DNA of 64,000 nucleotides from Bacillota bacterium (GCA_023410475.1 JAEYPS010000021.1:1-64000); one strand, 5' to 3'; numbered from the stretch's first letter, positions 22,834-32,389 are shown. Program-made: numbers and translations. Notes: a model not told the origin generated them from the sequence alone.

Positions 22834-25800
22834 ATGGGCGAACGCTTTAAAACTCATGAGACAGGCGAATCAAGCGATCTGGAAGAGAAGTACAGGGCTC
22901 TTATTCTCGCAGGTTCTGACGTAATTTTCCGTATGAACGCGGATTGGAGCGTTATGACCGAGCTGTGCGGCCGCGGACTTTTGAAAAAATCAAACGCGCC
23001 CGATTCGGATTGGAGAAAAAAATACATTCACCCCCAAGACCGAACATATGTGGATAACCTAATAAAAGGCGCAATTAAGACAAAGCAAAAATTTGTGGCA
23101 GAGCATCGTGCGCTAGGGAAAAACGGCGGTGTAAGATGGGTGTTTTCTAGAGCCGTTCCGATCACTGATGAAAACGGTGATGTAGCTGAATGGTTCGGCG
23201 CCGCGAGCGATATTACAGAGGGCAAAAGGCAGCAGGAGGCTTTGAGGGAAAGCGAGAGCAAATATGAGCAGCTCGTCAAGCACGCTCCGGCAGGCATATT
23301 CGAGATAGACTTTCAGACGCGGCGTTTTGTGTCCGTAAACGACGTGGTATGCGATTTTTCGGGATACAGCCGCGAGGAACTGCTTTGTATGGACCCTATG
23401 GACTTTCTTGATGACGATAGCATTTCATTGTTTAAAGAGAGGATAGATCAATGGCTGAGCGGCAAAAGCCCAGTATGCAGCGCTGAATATAAAGTAAGGG
23501 CAAGGGACGGGCAGACGATATTCGCTCTTGTAAACAGCAGTTTTACAAAGGATAAAGACGGAAGGCCTCTCGGAGCTACCGTTGTCGCGCATGATATAAC
23601 TGAGCGCAAAAGGATGGAAGAGGCGATTCATTTTCAGGCGGGCATTCTTGAAAGCGTAAACGAGGCAATACTCGTGCTTGACGACAAGATGAACATAATA
23701 TACTGGAACAAGGTTGCTGAGAAGATATCCGGATGGTCGGCAGAAGAATTGATGGCGCAAGGCGCTTCAAACGGTTTCTTTGATTCTGCCGATATCTGTG
23801 CAAGAGACGAGATAGCAAAAAGGATGGAAGCGAAGCAGTATTATGCGGGGGAGATAACGGCAAGGCGCAAGGACGGAACGCCTGTTCATGTCGACATACA
23901 TATAAGGGGCATAAAAAACGAACAGGGAGGCAGAAAAGGTTCCGTTGCGTCCTTCAGGGATATAACCGATCGCATAAATACCGAAACGCAGCTGATAAAA
24001 AGCAAACAAAGAAACGAGCTGCTCGCGGATATAACGAGCCGCCTGCTCCAAATAAAAAATCCTCAGGAGGCAATTAAAAATATATGTGAAAAAGCGATGG
24101 AACACTTAGACTGCGATGTATTTTTTAATTACTTTACCGATAAGGCGAAACGCTGCATACACCTTAACGCATACAGAGGAGTTGCGGAGGAAACGGCAAA
24201 AAGCGTTGAGTGGCTTGAGTACGGTGAGGCCGTCTGCGGCTGCGTGGCGCAGGAGGGCAAAAGCTTTATTGCCGAGAATATAACAGAAACGCCTGATCCG
24301 CATACTGAGCTTATTGCGGCTCTCGGCATTCAGGCCTACGCTTGCTATCCCCTGAAGACGGGCGGCAAGGTTATCGGCACGCTTGCTTTTGGAACGTATA
24401 ACCGCAAGTGTTTTACCGAAGAAGATCTTTCGTTTATGAGCACGGTATCCGATTATATTGCGATAGCTATGGGCCGTGTTCAGGAAAATAACAAGCTTAA
24501 GGACAGCGAACGGCGCGCACTCAGGCTCGTGCTTCAGCTGAACGCCGTAAAAAACGAGTTGACGGATGAGGTGGAAGCGCTCAATACACTGTACAATCTG
24601 AACTCAAACTTTATAATTCAGGACAACCTCGAGTCCATATATGAAGGTATCCTGGGCGCCGCTGTATCCATTACTGCGGCATCCAAGGGCGCGCTGCAGC
24701 TTTTCAACGAATCGGAAAACAGGCTGGAATTAATTTTAGGCTATAACTTCAGTGACAGCTTTCTCTCGCGCTCTAAGTATATGGATCTTGAGACGGGCAA
24801 CTGCGGCAGAGCGTGCAAGGCAAAGAAGAGGATCTTCGATGAAGACGTTACGGTATCGTTTGCGGGTTCGCCCGGGCTGAAATATCTTTTGGAGGAAGGA
24901 ATATTAGGCGTGCAGTCGACTCCTCTAATAAGCAGCTCGGGCAAACTGGTAGGGGTCTTAAATACCTACTATGCAGACAGAAAGAAGTTTAGCGCGAGGG
25001 AGCTGAGGATGCTCGATCTTCTCGCCCGGCTGGCTGCGGATACTATAGAGAGAAACCTTACGGAGGAGGCGCTGAAAGAGAGCGAAAAGAAGGCATTGAC
25101 GCTCGTGAAGGAGCTTGAGGAGGCGGACAACAACAAGAACAGATTCATAAACATACTGTCTCACGAGCTCAGGAACCCTCTCGCGACAATAATGGCGGGC
25201 ATGTCTCTGCTTGACGCGACTCGGGACGCGCAGCAGGCGAGACATGCAAAAGAGATAATGAAGAGGCAGTCGGCGCAGCTTTGCCGGCTTGTCGATGACC
25301 TGCTTGACGTAACAAGGATAACCCAAAACAAGATAACGCTGAGGAAGCAGCGCACTGACCTTAATAAGGTCATAAGAGACGCTTCGGCGGATATAAAGCC
25401 TAGGTATGACTCTAAAGGCGTATTTATCGAAACCGATACTGATCCGGAGGCGATCTATATTGACGCTGACGCCGCGCGTCTGACGCAGGCGTTTGAGAAT
25501 CTTCTGAACAACGCGCTAAAATTTACAGAAACGGGAGGCCGGGTTTGTGTAACGGTAACAAAGGAAAAGAACAAAGCCGTAATAAGTGTTAAAGACAGCG
25601 GAATAGGCATGAACAAGAAGATGCTTATGAGGCTGTTCCAGCCTTTCGTACAGGCGGACGAATCGCTGGACAGGGAAGGAGGAGGACTCGGGCTGGGCTT
25701 ATCGATTACTAAAGGCATCGCCGAGCTGCATGGGGGCAGCATCAGCGCTTACAGCGAGGGTTTAGGTAAAGGGTCGGAGTTTATTATGCGGCTGCCTTTG

Positions 25801-26217
25801 GTTTTTTCGGATGGTACGCAAGTAGAATGCAAACATGGCGCAAACTATCAAAAACAGCCTTTAAGGATTGTCGTAATAGAAGATAACACGGATTTTGCCG
25901 GCCTGCTATGCACAATGCTTCACCAGGCCGGATACAAAGCCGATTTCGCGTGCAGCGGCCCGGAAGGCCTTAAGCTGGCGAAACAGAAAAACCCCGATGT
26001 GATATTCTGCGACATAGGCCTGCCCGACATCGACGGCTATGAGTTGGCACGGCGGATAAAGAAAGAAAGAGACATAAAAAGCGCAAAGCTTGTAGCGCTT
26101 ACGGGATACGCAGCCCCTCAGGATATAAGCCGCTGCCTTAAGGCGGGGTTTGACAAGCATATCGCAAAGCCCGTAAGCATAGAGACATTAAAGCACCTGC
26201 TCGGACAATTAGGTTGA
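22834..26217 (+). CDS. Hybrid sensor histidine kinase (3 PAS, 2 GAF, HisKA, HATPase, receiver)
   Basis: The 1127-aa cytoplasmic-looking protein has no membrane segment. Order: three PAS domains (about 20-130, 140-262, 265-390; each ends in a DITE/DITD-type PAC boundary), two GAF domains (about 400-550 and 600-745), HisKA with SHELRNP (His777), HATPase with DSGIGMNKKML and GGLGLGLSI, then a receiver (about 1010-1125) with phospho-acceptor Asp1060 in VIFCDIGLPD. It probably senses an internal redox or small-molecule signal. GGGAGGGG precedes the ATG. The next gene, a second kinase, starts 43 nt later. Output partner is unknown. Confidence 0.9.
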   Translation: MGERFKTHETGESSDLEEKYRALILAGSDVIFRMNADWSVMTELCGRGLLKKSNAPDSDWRKKYIHPQDRTYVDNLIKGAIKTKQKFVAEHRALGKNGGVRWVFSRAVPITDENGDVAEWFGAASDITEGKRQQEALRESESKYEQLVKHAPAGIFEIDFQTRRFVSVNDVVCDFSGYSREELLCMDPMDFLDDDSISLFKERIDQWLSGKSPVCSAEYKVRARDGQTIFALVNSSFTKDKDGRPLGATVVAHDITERKRMEEAIHFQAGILESVNEAILVLDDKMNIIYWNKVAEKISGWSAEELMAQGASNGFFDSADICARDEIAKRMEAKQYYAGEITARRKDGTPVHVDIHIRGIKNEQGGRKGSVASFRDITDRINTETQLIKSKQRNELLADITSRLLQIKNPQEAIKNICEKAMEHLDCDVFFNYFTDKAKRCIHLNAYRGVAEETAKSVEWLEYGEAVCGCVAQEGKSFIAENITETPDPHTELIAALGIQAYACYPLKTGGKVIGTLAFGTYNRKCFTEEDLSFMSTVSDYIAIAMGRVQENNKLKDSERRALRLVLQLNAVKNELTDEVEALNTLYNLNSNFIIQDNLESIYEGILGAAVSITAASKGALQLFNESENRLELILGYNFSDSFLSRSKYMDLETGNCGRACKAKKRIFDEDVTVSFAGSPGLKYLLEEGILGVQSTPLISSSGKLVGVLNTYYADRKKFSARELRMLDLLARLAADTIERNLTEEALKESEKKALTLVKELEEADNNKNRFINILSHELRNPLATIMAGMSLLDATRDAQQARHAKEIMKRQSAQLCRLVDDLLDVTRITQNKITLRKQRTDLNKVIRDASADIKPRYDSKGVFIETDTDPEAIYIDADAARLTQAFENLLNNALKFTETGGRVCVTVTKEKNKAVISVKDSGIGMNKKMLMRLFQPFVQADESLDREGGGLGLGLSITKGIAELHGGSISAYSEGLGKGSEFIMRLPLVFSDGTQVECKHGANYQKQPLRIVVIEDNTDFAGLLCTMLHQAGYKADFACSGPEGLKLAKQKNPDVIFCDIGLPDIDGYELARRIKKERDIKSAKLVALTGYAAPQDISRCLKAGFDKHIAKPVSIETLKHLLGQLG

Positions 26218-26260
26218 AACCGGCTCCGCAATATTATAAACTGTATAAAAAGCGGTTTGG

Positions 26261-27655
26261 ATGGAGCATATGAATATAGAGGACATACTGCCGGTACTCG
26301 TTCCGGGGGTACTTATACAGATAGGCGTGCAGGCGTATTATATAAAGCATTGCTGGGTTAACGGCGCTCTTAACACGCGCCGCAAGGCCGTCTATATAAT
26401 TCTTATTGCGCTTTTCAACCTTCCTGCCGCCGCGGCGTATATGTTCTTTAACGCAAGGGATAAGGGCTCTTTCAAAAGCCGCGACATAGGCGGTATGCAT
26501 ATAGACAGCGGCACAAGGCAGGGTGTTTTTCTGCTTTTGGTTACTGCACTTGAGATCCTCTCTTTCAATATCATATTCAGCGGACAGACCGATAATATAA
26601 GCCTTGTAACGGCGCTGCTCGGGGCGGTATTTATTCTGCAGATATTCGGCGGGCTCTTTATAAGACCACGCCGCAAATTTCTTTACTACGTTATACCCGC
26701 GGTTAAAATATTACTGGCGATAGCCGTGTACTACCTCGATTATTCCATGAGTTCTCAATTTATAGTGCTTATAGCCGTCGCGAGCGTTATCAACGATTTG
26801 AGCCTTAATGAATCAAAGGTTTACTCGCTTTGCGCGTTTATACTCTACACCGTCTCATGCATAGTAAAAATAATCGGAATGGGCGAGGTTGATGAAAACA
26901 GCATCATTGGCGGGCTTTATGTTAACCTGATCATATTCATGCTGGTGTTTATATCGTTTTATACGCTCAAGAAACAGATGCTGCTCAATCGGCTGCTTGG
27001 CGGCGCTTTGCAGGAACTCAAGGAAAAATCCCTCAAGCTTGAGCAGATGGGCGCGATAGCCGAGAGAAACAGGATAGCTTCCCAGATACACGACAACGTA
27101 GGGCATAAGCTAACCGCGGCCATGATATCCATCGACGCGGGGGAGAAGATGATTGAGAAAGATATGGCCGAAGCCAAGGAAAAGCTTTCGCTTGCGCGCG
27201 AGCAGATAAAAGACGGGCTTTCGAGCATAAGGCTTTCGGTAAAGGCGATAAAGCAGGGAGAGCAAAAGCGGTTTTCTCAAAGGCTCAGCGAGCTGCTCAG
27301 CCAGATAAAAAAAGACACCGGGCTAAGCATAAACGATATCACTGAGATTACAGCCGAGCTTTTGCCAATACAGCAAAACGTGCTGCTGCAGGCTGTAACT
27401 GAGTGCGCCACTAACAGCATAAAGCACGGCAAAGCACGGCAGCTCGACATACTCATTCAAGAGCATAAAGGCGCTGTAAGCATGACGGTAAGCGACGACG
27501 GGCAGGGCGCGCCTGAAATAAAGCCCGGCTTCGGGCTTACGAACATGCGCGAGCGTGTTGAGGGTATTGGCGGAACGTTTGTGACACAGAGCGGCGCGGG
27601 AGATGGATTTACTGTAAGCATAACTATACCCGCCGGCGGGGGAGGCAAAGCGTGA
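26261..27655 (+). CDS. NarL-type sensor histidine kinase with multi-pass membrane domain
   Basis: The 464-aa product has an N-terminal membrane region with about seven or eight hydrophobic segments (10-245), then HisKA_3 with the phospho-acceptor His277 in RIASQIHDNVGHKL, and an HATPase with VSDDGQGAPEIKPGFGLTNMRERV. This resembles the LiaS/YxjM-type class. Its 3' end overlaps the response regulator by 4 nt, so the two are a pair. The start may be the ATG at 26261 or three codons later at 26270. Confidence 0.88.
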   Translation: MEHMNIEDILPVLVPGVLIQIGVQAYYIKHCWVNGALNTRRKAVYIILIALFNLPAAAAYMFFNARDKGSFKSRDIGGMHIDSGTRQGVFLLLVTALEILSFNIIFSGQTDNISLVTALLGAVFILQIFGGLFIRPRRKFLYYVIPAVKILLAIAVYYLDYSMSSQFIVLIAVASVINDLSLNESKVYSLCAFILYTVSCIVKIIGMGEVDENSIIGGLYVNLIIFMLVFISFYTLKKQMLLNRLLGGALQELKEKSLKLEQMGAIAERNRIASQIHDNVGHKLTAAMISIDAGEKMIEKDMAEAKEKLSLAREQIKDGLSSIRLSVKAIKQGEQKRFSQRLSELLSQIKKDTGLSINDITEITAELLPIQQNVLLQAVTECATNSIKHGKARQLDILIQEHKGAVSMTVSDDGQGAPEIKPGFGLTNMRERVEGIGGTFVTQSGAGDGFTVSITIPAGGGGKA

Positions 27656-28278
27656 TAAGAGTGCTGCTTGCTGACGATCAGAAGATATTGCGCGACGGGC
27701 TGCGCGCGCTTCTTGAAAACGAAGGGGATATATCCATCGTTGCCGAGGCCGGCAGCGGCGCCGAAGCGTACGAGCGGGCACTCGAAGTAAAGCCGGATGT
27801 CGTCCTTATGGATATACGCATGCCCGAGACGGACGGTGTGGAGGCGACCCGCCTTATTAAATCCGCCGTTGCGCAAACTGTGGTAATAATGCTTACGACA
27901 TTCGACGACGACGAATATATTATAAAGGCTATGACTTACGGAGCATCGGGCTACCTTTTAAAAGACATCGACAGCGACAAACTCATTCAGGCAGTGCGCG
28001 ACGGCGTCGGCGGTAATATAATACTCCCCGGCAGGATAGCCGCCAAGATAACCTCGAGGCTTCAAGGCTCCGCGGCCGGTATAGACGCCGCCGATTTTTC
28101 GGGGAGGGAGACTGAGATAATACGCCTCATAATGGCTGGCAAAAGCAACGCTGACATAGCGTCGTCCCTTTTTCTTTCAGTGGGCACAGTGAAAAACTAC
28201 GTAAGCCAGATATACCTAAAGCTTGATGTCGGCGACCGCGCCAACGCGGTGCTTGAACTCAAAAAGCTAGGGTTTTGA
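27652..28278 (+). CDS. NarL/LuxR-family response regulator
   Basis: The 208-aa product has a receiver with the acidic pair near the N-terminus (VLLADDQK), phospho-acceptor Asp54 (VVLMDIRMPE) and the KD pair in YLLKDID, then a LuxR-type helix-turn-helix (about 145-205; SGRETEIIRLIMAGKSNADIA). It begins with GTG in a GTGA overlap with its kinase. The YxlEFG-like operon follows after a terminator, with three ATGACTC repeats in between that are good candidates for its binding sites. Confidence 0.92.
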   Translation: MIRVLLADDQKILRDGLRALLENEGDISIVAEAGSGAEAYERALEVKPDVVLMDIRMPETDGVEATRLIKSAVAQTVVIMLTTFDDDEYIIKAMTYGASGYLLKDIDSDKLIQAVRDGVGGNIILPGRIAAKITSRLQGSAAGIDAADFSGRETEIIRLIMAGKSNADIASSLFLSVGTVKNYVSQIYLKLDVGDRANAVLELKKLGF

Positions 28279-28294
28279 TGTAAACCGTAAACAG

Positions 28295-28315
28295 CCGCGT
28301 AATGCGGTTTTTTTT
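28295..28315 (+). terminator. Intrinsic terminator after the response regulator
   Basis: CCGC (28295-28298) pairs with GCGG (28304-28307) across a 5-nt loop, followed by eight T. A longer alternative pairing with AAACCG upstream is possible. Confidence 0.7.
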
Positions 28316-28329
28316 ATTACATTAATAAT

Positions 28330-28369
28330 ATGACTCTTAACATGACTCAGGTAACTTATCATATGACTC
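28330..28369 (+). repeat. Three direct ATGACTC heptamers upstream of the YxlE-like gene
   Basis: ATGACTC occurs at 28330-28336, 28342-28348 and 28363-28369. The spacings are 12 and 21 nt. They lie just upstream of a possible -10 box TAGAAT (28380-28385) that lacks a good -35, as expected for an activator-dependent promoter. The neighbouring NarL-type regulator is the likely binder (inference). Confidence 0.45.
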
Positions 28370-28415
28370 CTTTAAAAGTTAGAATCAGCATGAAATTTTA
28401 AAGGAGGTCTTCACA

Positions 28416-28625
28416 ATGAATGAATTTGTAGTAACTAAGGAATTTTTACTGATGCTGCTGCCGCTTGCCGCGATACAGCTGGGGCTTTTTATCTACTGCG
28501 CGGTCAAAATATTCAGGGAGGGCGTGCAGAATCTCAATAAATGGGCGTGGCTTTTGATATGCCTGCTTGCGAACATGATAGGGCCCATTATATTCCTGAT
28601 AGTCGGAAGAAAGAGAGATGCATGA
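28416..28625 (+). CDS. Small membrane protein with PLDc_N domain (YxlE-like)
   Basis: The 69-aa product is two hydrophobic helices (about 9-29 and 43-63) with the connecting KIFREGVQNLNKWAW and terminal GPIIFLIVGRKRDA, the pattern of the phospholipase-D-nuclease N-terminal small-protein family, of which Bacillus YxlE is a member. In Bacillus yxlE, yxlF and yxlG are adjacent and encode this protein, an ABC ATPase and a permease; the same three types occur here in the same order. AAGGAGG is 8 nt upstream. It overlaps the ATPase gene by 4 nt. Confidence 0.8.
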   Translation: MNEFVVTKEFLLMLLPLAAIQLGLFIYCAVKIFREGVQNLNKWAWLLICLLANMIGPIIFLIVGRKRDA

Positions 28626-29551
28626 TGATAACGGCAAAGAATCTTCACAAGTATTATAAGTCGTTCCACGCGCTCAAAGGAATAGAGCTAAACGTAAAAC
28701 AGGGCGAGATCTACGGGTTTATCGGGCACAACGGCGCGGGTAAGTCGACAACGATGAACATACTCACGGGCCTCTCCCGTCCGAGCATGGGGGAGTGCGT
28801 CGTGAACGGCAAGGACCTTCGCGGCATAAAAAACCCGGGGGAGCTTTGCATAGGCTATCTGCCCGAAGAGCCTAAATTTTATCCGTGGCTGAGCGCGCGT
28901 GAGTCGCTCGAGTATCTTGGCAGCGCAGGCGGGCGAAGCGTAACAAAGGTAAGGGTATCGCAAATGCTCGAATGGGTCGGGCTGAAGGGCGCCGCCAACC
29001 GTCGTGTGGGCGGATTTTCGAGAGGCATGCGCCAAAGGCTGGGCATAGGCGCGGCGCTTATACACGACCCTTCGCTGCTGTTTCTTGACGAGCCGTCTTC
29101 CGCGCTCGACCCCGAGGGCAGGAGCGATGTGCTCAGCCTCATAAAAAGCCTTAAAGAGACAGGCAAGACCGTATTCTTCTCGTCGCATATACTTGACGAC
29201 GTGGAGCGCGTGTGCGACAGAATCGGCATGCTGGTTCAGGGAAGGCTCGTGCTTGAAAAGCCTCTTGGCGAGCTGCTGCATGAAAACCTTTCTCCGGCAT
29301 TTGACATAGAGCTTAAAAACGCAGACAGTAAGCTTGCGGAAGGGCTTAAAGAACTGGATTGCGTTACAGATGCGGCGGACGAGCATAATAAGCTGTCAGT
29401 AACCGTCAGCGACGCCGATGCCGGCTCAAAAGCGCTGCTAAAATTCTTTTCGGATAAGAACGTACCCGTGCTGTCGTTTTCACTGAGGAAGAACAGCCTG
29501 GAGGACATATTTATAAGAGAGGCGAATAACAATGATGCAAAACATAGTTAA
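28622..29551 (+). CDS. ABC transporter ATP-binding protein (YxlF-like)
   Basis: The 309-aa product has Walker A GHNGAGKST, signature FSRGMRQRLGIGAALI, Walker B LLFLDEPSSALDP and H-loop FSSHIL, with a C-terminal extension as in the CcmA/NatA exporter class. The start at 28622 uses the ATGA overlap with the YxlE-like gene; ATG 28625 is an alternative. The end overlaps the permease start by 20 nt, so it is the ATPase of that transporter. Confidence 0.9.
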   Translation: MMITAKNLHKYYKSFHALKGIELNVKQGEIYGFIGHNGAGKSTTMNILTGLSRPSMGECVVNGKDLRGIKNPGELCIGYLPEEPKFYPWLSARESLEYLGSAGGRSVTKVRVSQMLEWVGLKGAANRRVGGFSRGMRQRLGIGAALIHDPSLLFLDEPSSALDPEGRSDVLSLIKSLKETGKTVFFSSHILDDVERVCDRIGMLVQGRLVLEKPLGELLHENLSPAFDIELKNADSKLAEGLKELDCVTDAADEHNKLSVTVSDADAGSKALLKFFSDKNVPVLSFSLRKNSLEDIFIREANNNDAKHS

Positions 29552-30311
29552 AGAGTTAAGGTTCGGAATGCGGGGCAGCAAGTTTATAATACTGACAGCG
29601 GGTTTCTTCTTTTTCGCGCTGCTCAACCCCGTAATGATAAAATTCGTGTTGCCGGCGCTGCTGCAGAGCCAGTTTCCCGGCATGTCCGCCGACGCACTCG
29701 CTGGCATGTTCGAAGCGTCTCAAACCGCGAGCGTTCAGTCCTACATGGGCGACGTGTTCGAAATAGGCACGGTAATAGTGGTGTTCACACTGTGCGGCGT
29801 TATCGCACAGGAACTGAAGGAGAAGACACTCGTTCTGCCCGTATGCTCTGGCAAAAGCTTTGGCGGCATAGCCGGGGCTAAGCTCGCAGTATTCGGCCCC
29901 GCGCTGATGATAATACTTTTTGGCGCGCTTTTAGCAGACTGGGCGTATTCGGGCGTGCTGATGGGGTTTGAAGTACCGCTGATGCCGGTCGTATGGGCAG
30001 GATTGCTTCAGGGAGTTTACATGGTGTTTATACTCTCATGCCTTATGATGTTCGGCTCACTTTTGGCGAGGCCGATAGCGTCCGGAGTACTGACTCTGAT
30101 ACTGGTTTACGGCTCGCACTACATCGGCAGCGCTCTGGGGATAGGGGAGTACTTGCCATCCGGAATGCTCGGCACGGCCGCTTCGCTCTCAAACGCGGCC
30201 GCAGAGGTTCTGCCCGCCTTGCTTATCACCGCGGCTGTCAGCGTTTTATTTTTCATGATCTCACTGCTCAGGCTCAAAAGAATAGAGCTGGGCATAGGCG
30301 GCGCAAAATAA
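29532..30311 (+). CDS. ABC transporter permease (YxlG-like)
   Basis: The 259-aa protein has six predicted membrane segments (about 17-37, 75-95, 110-135, 145-170, 180-200, 230-250) of ABC-2 type, with the amphipathic coupling segment QELKEKTLVLPVCSGKSF after the second. It forms an exporter with the overlapping ATPase. Substrate unknown; control by the adjacent NarL-type system suggests an envelope-stress or antibiotic role (inference). GAGG lies 9 nt before the ATG. Confidence 0.85.
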   Translation: MMQNIVKELRFGMRGSKFIILTAGFFFFALLNPVMIKFVLPALLQSQFPGMSADALAGMFEASQTASVQSYMGDVFEIGTVIVVFTLCGVIAQELKEKTLVLPVCSGKSFGGIAGAKLAVFGPALMIILFGALLADWAYSGVLMGFEVPLMPVVWAGLLQGVYMVFILSCLMMFGSLLARPIASGVLTLILVYGSHYIGSALGIGEYLPSGMLGTAASLSNAAAEVLPALLITAAVSVLFFMISLLRLKRIELGIGGAK

Positions 30312-30330
30312 CATAGGCTGATATTTTGAG

Positions 30331-30353
30331 GGGCGCTTCGAAAGGCGCCCTTT
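30331..30353. terminator. Terminator between the permease and the decayed kinase gene
   Basis: GGGCGC (30331-30336) pairs with GCGCCC (30345-30350) around an 8-nt loop, followed by TTT. The T-tract is short. It lies between convergent genes. Confidence 0.55.
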
Positions 30354-30362
30354 GCGCATCCG

Positions 30363-31149
30363 CTATTGCAGATCTGAAAACTCGTAGTAGATCCTGTCCG
30401 TGATGTCGGGGCCGAACCTTTGGGAATCGTCTGTGTCTACTTTTCTTGCGGGAAGCTCAAAGCTGAGTTTGCTGCCGAGTCCGGGTCTGCTTTCTACCCA
30501 TACCCGTCCGCCGTGCAGCTCGACGAGCGATTTAACAAGCGAAAGTCCAAGCCCGCAGCCTTCCGACCGCTTGGTAAGAGTATCGTCTACCTGAGCAAAA
30601 CGCTCGAAAATGATATGCTGTTTGTCGGAAGGGATGCCGATGCCGTTGTCTTTGACGGATATCACAAAGCTGCCCGGGGTGTGGCCGCGGCGAGGTATCT
30701 GAACTGTGTCAGCGGGTCGACAAAAACGCGCTTGGGTTTTATGCTGTTGACCGCGGCGACTATGCTCTGCGATAAAGGCTCTCTTTCGACTTCGGCAGAA
30801 GAAAAGATATCGTAGCTTTGGGCTTCGGAAAAAAAGCAGAGTCTGGGCTAAGGTCGAGAAATGAGATACCTGAAACATCACAGCCGAGCCTCCCAGCAGT
30901 ATCCTTGAGCTGCCGCTCCGATTCTTCAAGCGAGATGAACAAAACGGGCTCTCCTTTGCTTGCCCCCTCGTTTAAAAATTTCAGCCCGATGGTGGTTTTG
31001 CCGGTGCCCGGGCCGCCGCGAAGCATATAGGATTTTCCGGAAAGCAGGCCGCCCGACAAGATTTCATCGAGCCCGCTGATGCCTGTGGAAATCTTTCGGC
31101 CGTTTTTTTGACATGATACCATCATCAGATTCAACGCACATGAAAACAC
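30363..31149 (-). pseudogene. Decayed KaiC-like ATPase / histidine kinase fusion
   Basis: Reading leftward from 31149, the first 110 residues are a KaiC/RadA-like ATPase: ISTGISGLDEILSGG and Walker A GGPGTGKTT, then LFISLEES. At the A7 run 30829-30835 (T7 on this strand) the frame breaks. Restoring an eighth T would let the KaiC chain go on through FVDPLTQFRYLAA, then it stops near 30664. A different frame continues to 30363 as the end of a histidine kinase: VKDNGIGIP, SEGCGLGLSLVKSLVELHGG. So one frameshift plus a large internal deletion removed the second half of the KaiC domain and everything up to the HATPase. Full-length KaiC-kinase fusions exist in related bacteria. Confidence 0.75.
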
Positions 31150-31482
31150 TCCAAATTTATTTATTATGAATAGTGAAATAAAAAAAACAACAGTTAATTG
31201 AGAAACTGGTTAATTATATAATATGGTTACATTAATTACAATATAAACGAAGGATAATACATTAAAGATATTGTCGTATTATAGTATATTATGAGGTTTT
31301 TTAGCCCAAATCTGATATGACGCTGGATTTTAGAAAAAGCTCCTATGATCTTAAGATAAGGAAAGGGAGCTGGCGGAAGGAGGATGCCGCGCGCTCCCTT
31401 AAGACTAGGAATATATTATATCTGTATTCTGGTTTCACCGCTGTTTTGCCCACCACCAAGATTTGCACTTTTTACTGCGCGC
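31150..31482. other. AT-rich intergenic region with a strong hairpin
   Basis: No gene is seen here. A possible promoter for the decayed gene lies on the minus strand (TTGTTT 31190-31185, 18 nt, TAATAA 31166-31161). A stable inverted repeat, AAGGGAGC (31363-31370) with GCTCCCTT (31393-31400) plus inner GCGG/CCGC, sits about 80 nt downstream of the dapB stop. It is the best candidate for the dapB terminator, although the T-tract (TTTCCTTATC) is poor. Confidence 0.45.
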
Positions 31483-32286
31483 TTACGCGCGGCTGATTCT
31501 GGCGCCGGGCTCGCTGGCTGCCTCGAGCATAGATTTTATATCCAGAACATCCTCCATATAGTGCCAGCCTCTTTTGTCTCGTATGTATTCGGCCGCCGTA
31601 AGGGCTCCTTGAGCAAAGGCCTTACGTGAAAACGATTCGTGGGAGATTGAAATGCGCTCGCTTTCTCCCGCAGCCATAACTTCGTGTACGCCTATATATC
31701 CGCCTGCGCGGACGGAGTTGATGGGAATCCGGTCGGTGGGAAGCTCTCTCTCTAAGGTGTCGGCTATCCTCTTCGCTGTGCCCGAAGGTATGTCAAATTT
31801 TTTGCTGTGATGGATCTCGGTTATCTGGTAATCAAAGAAGGGGAACGCCCGGGTAACTGTTTTAAGAACGGACATGAGAACGTTGATGCCAAGGGTCACA
31901 TTCGGAGCGTAGACTATGCCGAGCTTGTGACCGAAGGCGAGTTTGATCATCGAGTCTAACTCATCGTCGGTAAAACCGGTCGTGCATATTACGGCAGGGA
32001 CGCCGTGGTTCTTACAGGCATTTAAAAGCATTCTGCTTGCCGCCGGGTTTGAAAAATCGATAGCTACGTCAATCTTTGTATTGTTAAAAACACGTTCAGC
32101 TTCCGTAATTTCTGTCGCATAGATGCCGGATTCGCTCATGTTGGAGATAAGCCCTATGTCTTTGCCTTTCTTTTCGCTGCCTATTCTGCAGAACGCAGCA
32201 ACTACTTTAAAATTGCCTGTTTCCCGCGCTGACCGGATAACTTCTATCCCGGCGCGGCCAATTCCGCATAACGCTAAGTTAATCAT
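31483..32286 (-). CDS. dapB: 4-hydroxy-tetrahydrodipicolinate reductase
   Basis: Start at 32286 is set by AGGAGGAG 7 nt upstream; the longer open frame reads back into the leader. The 267-aa product has an N-terminal NAD(P)-binding motif (LALCGIGRAGIEVIRSA, somewhat unusual in lacking the common GAxGRMG form), YAPNVTLGINVLM, and the family signature EIHHSKKFDIPSGTAKRIADTL. It reduces the intermediate that DpaAB alternatively oxidises to dipicolinate, so it feeds diaminopimelate and lysine. Its leader is a c-di-AMP riboswitch. It appears monocistronic. Confidence 0.9.
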   Translation of the reverse strand: MINLALCGIGRAGIEVIRSARETGNFKVVAAFCRIGSEKKGKDIGLISNMSESGIYATEITEAERVFNNTKIDVAIDFSNPAASRMLLNACKNHGVPAVICTTGFTDDELDSMIKLAFGHKLGIVYAPNVTLGINVLMSVLKTVTRAFPFFDYQITEIHHSKKFDIPSGTAKRIADTLERELPTDRIPINSVRAGGYIGVHEVMAAGESERISISHESFSRKAFAQGALTAAEYIRDKRGWHYMEDVLDIKSMLEAASEPGARISRA

Positions 32287-32360
32287 GGTATACTCCTCCT
32301 TTTTTTGTATTTGCGCCTTTTGTAACATCTTTGACATAAACTTTGAGAATTGCAGTAAGC

Positions 32361-32389
32361 AAAAAAGCGCCTGCGAATCCGCAAGCGCT
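32361..32389 (-). terminator. Expression-platform terminator of the dapB riboswitch
   Basis: On the minus strand a 10-bp stem AGCGCTTGCG / CGCAGGCGCT (one G-T pair) with loop GATT is followed by six T. It lies between the aptamer and dapB, as expected for an OFF switch working by premature termination. Confidence 0.88.
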
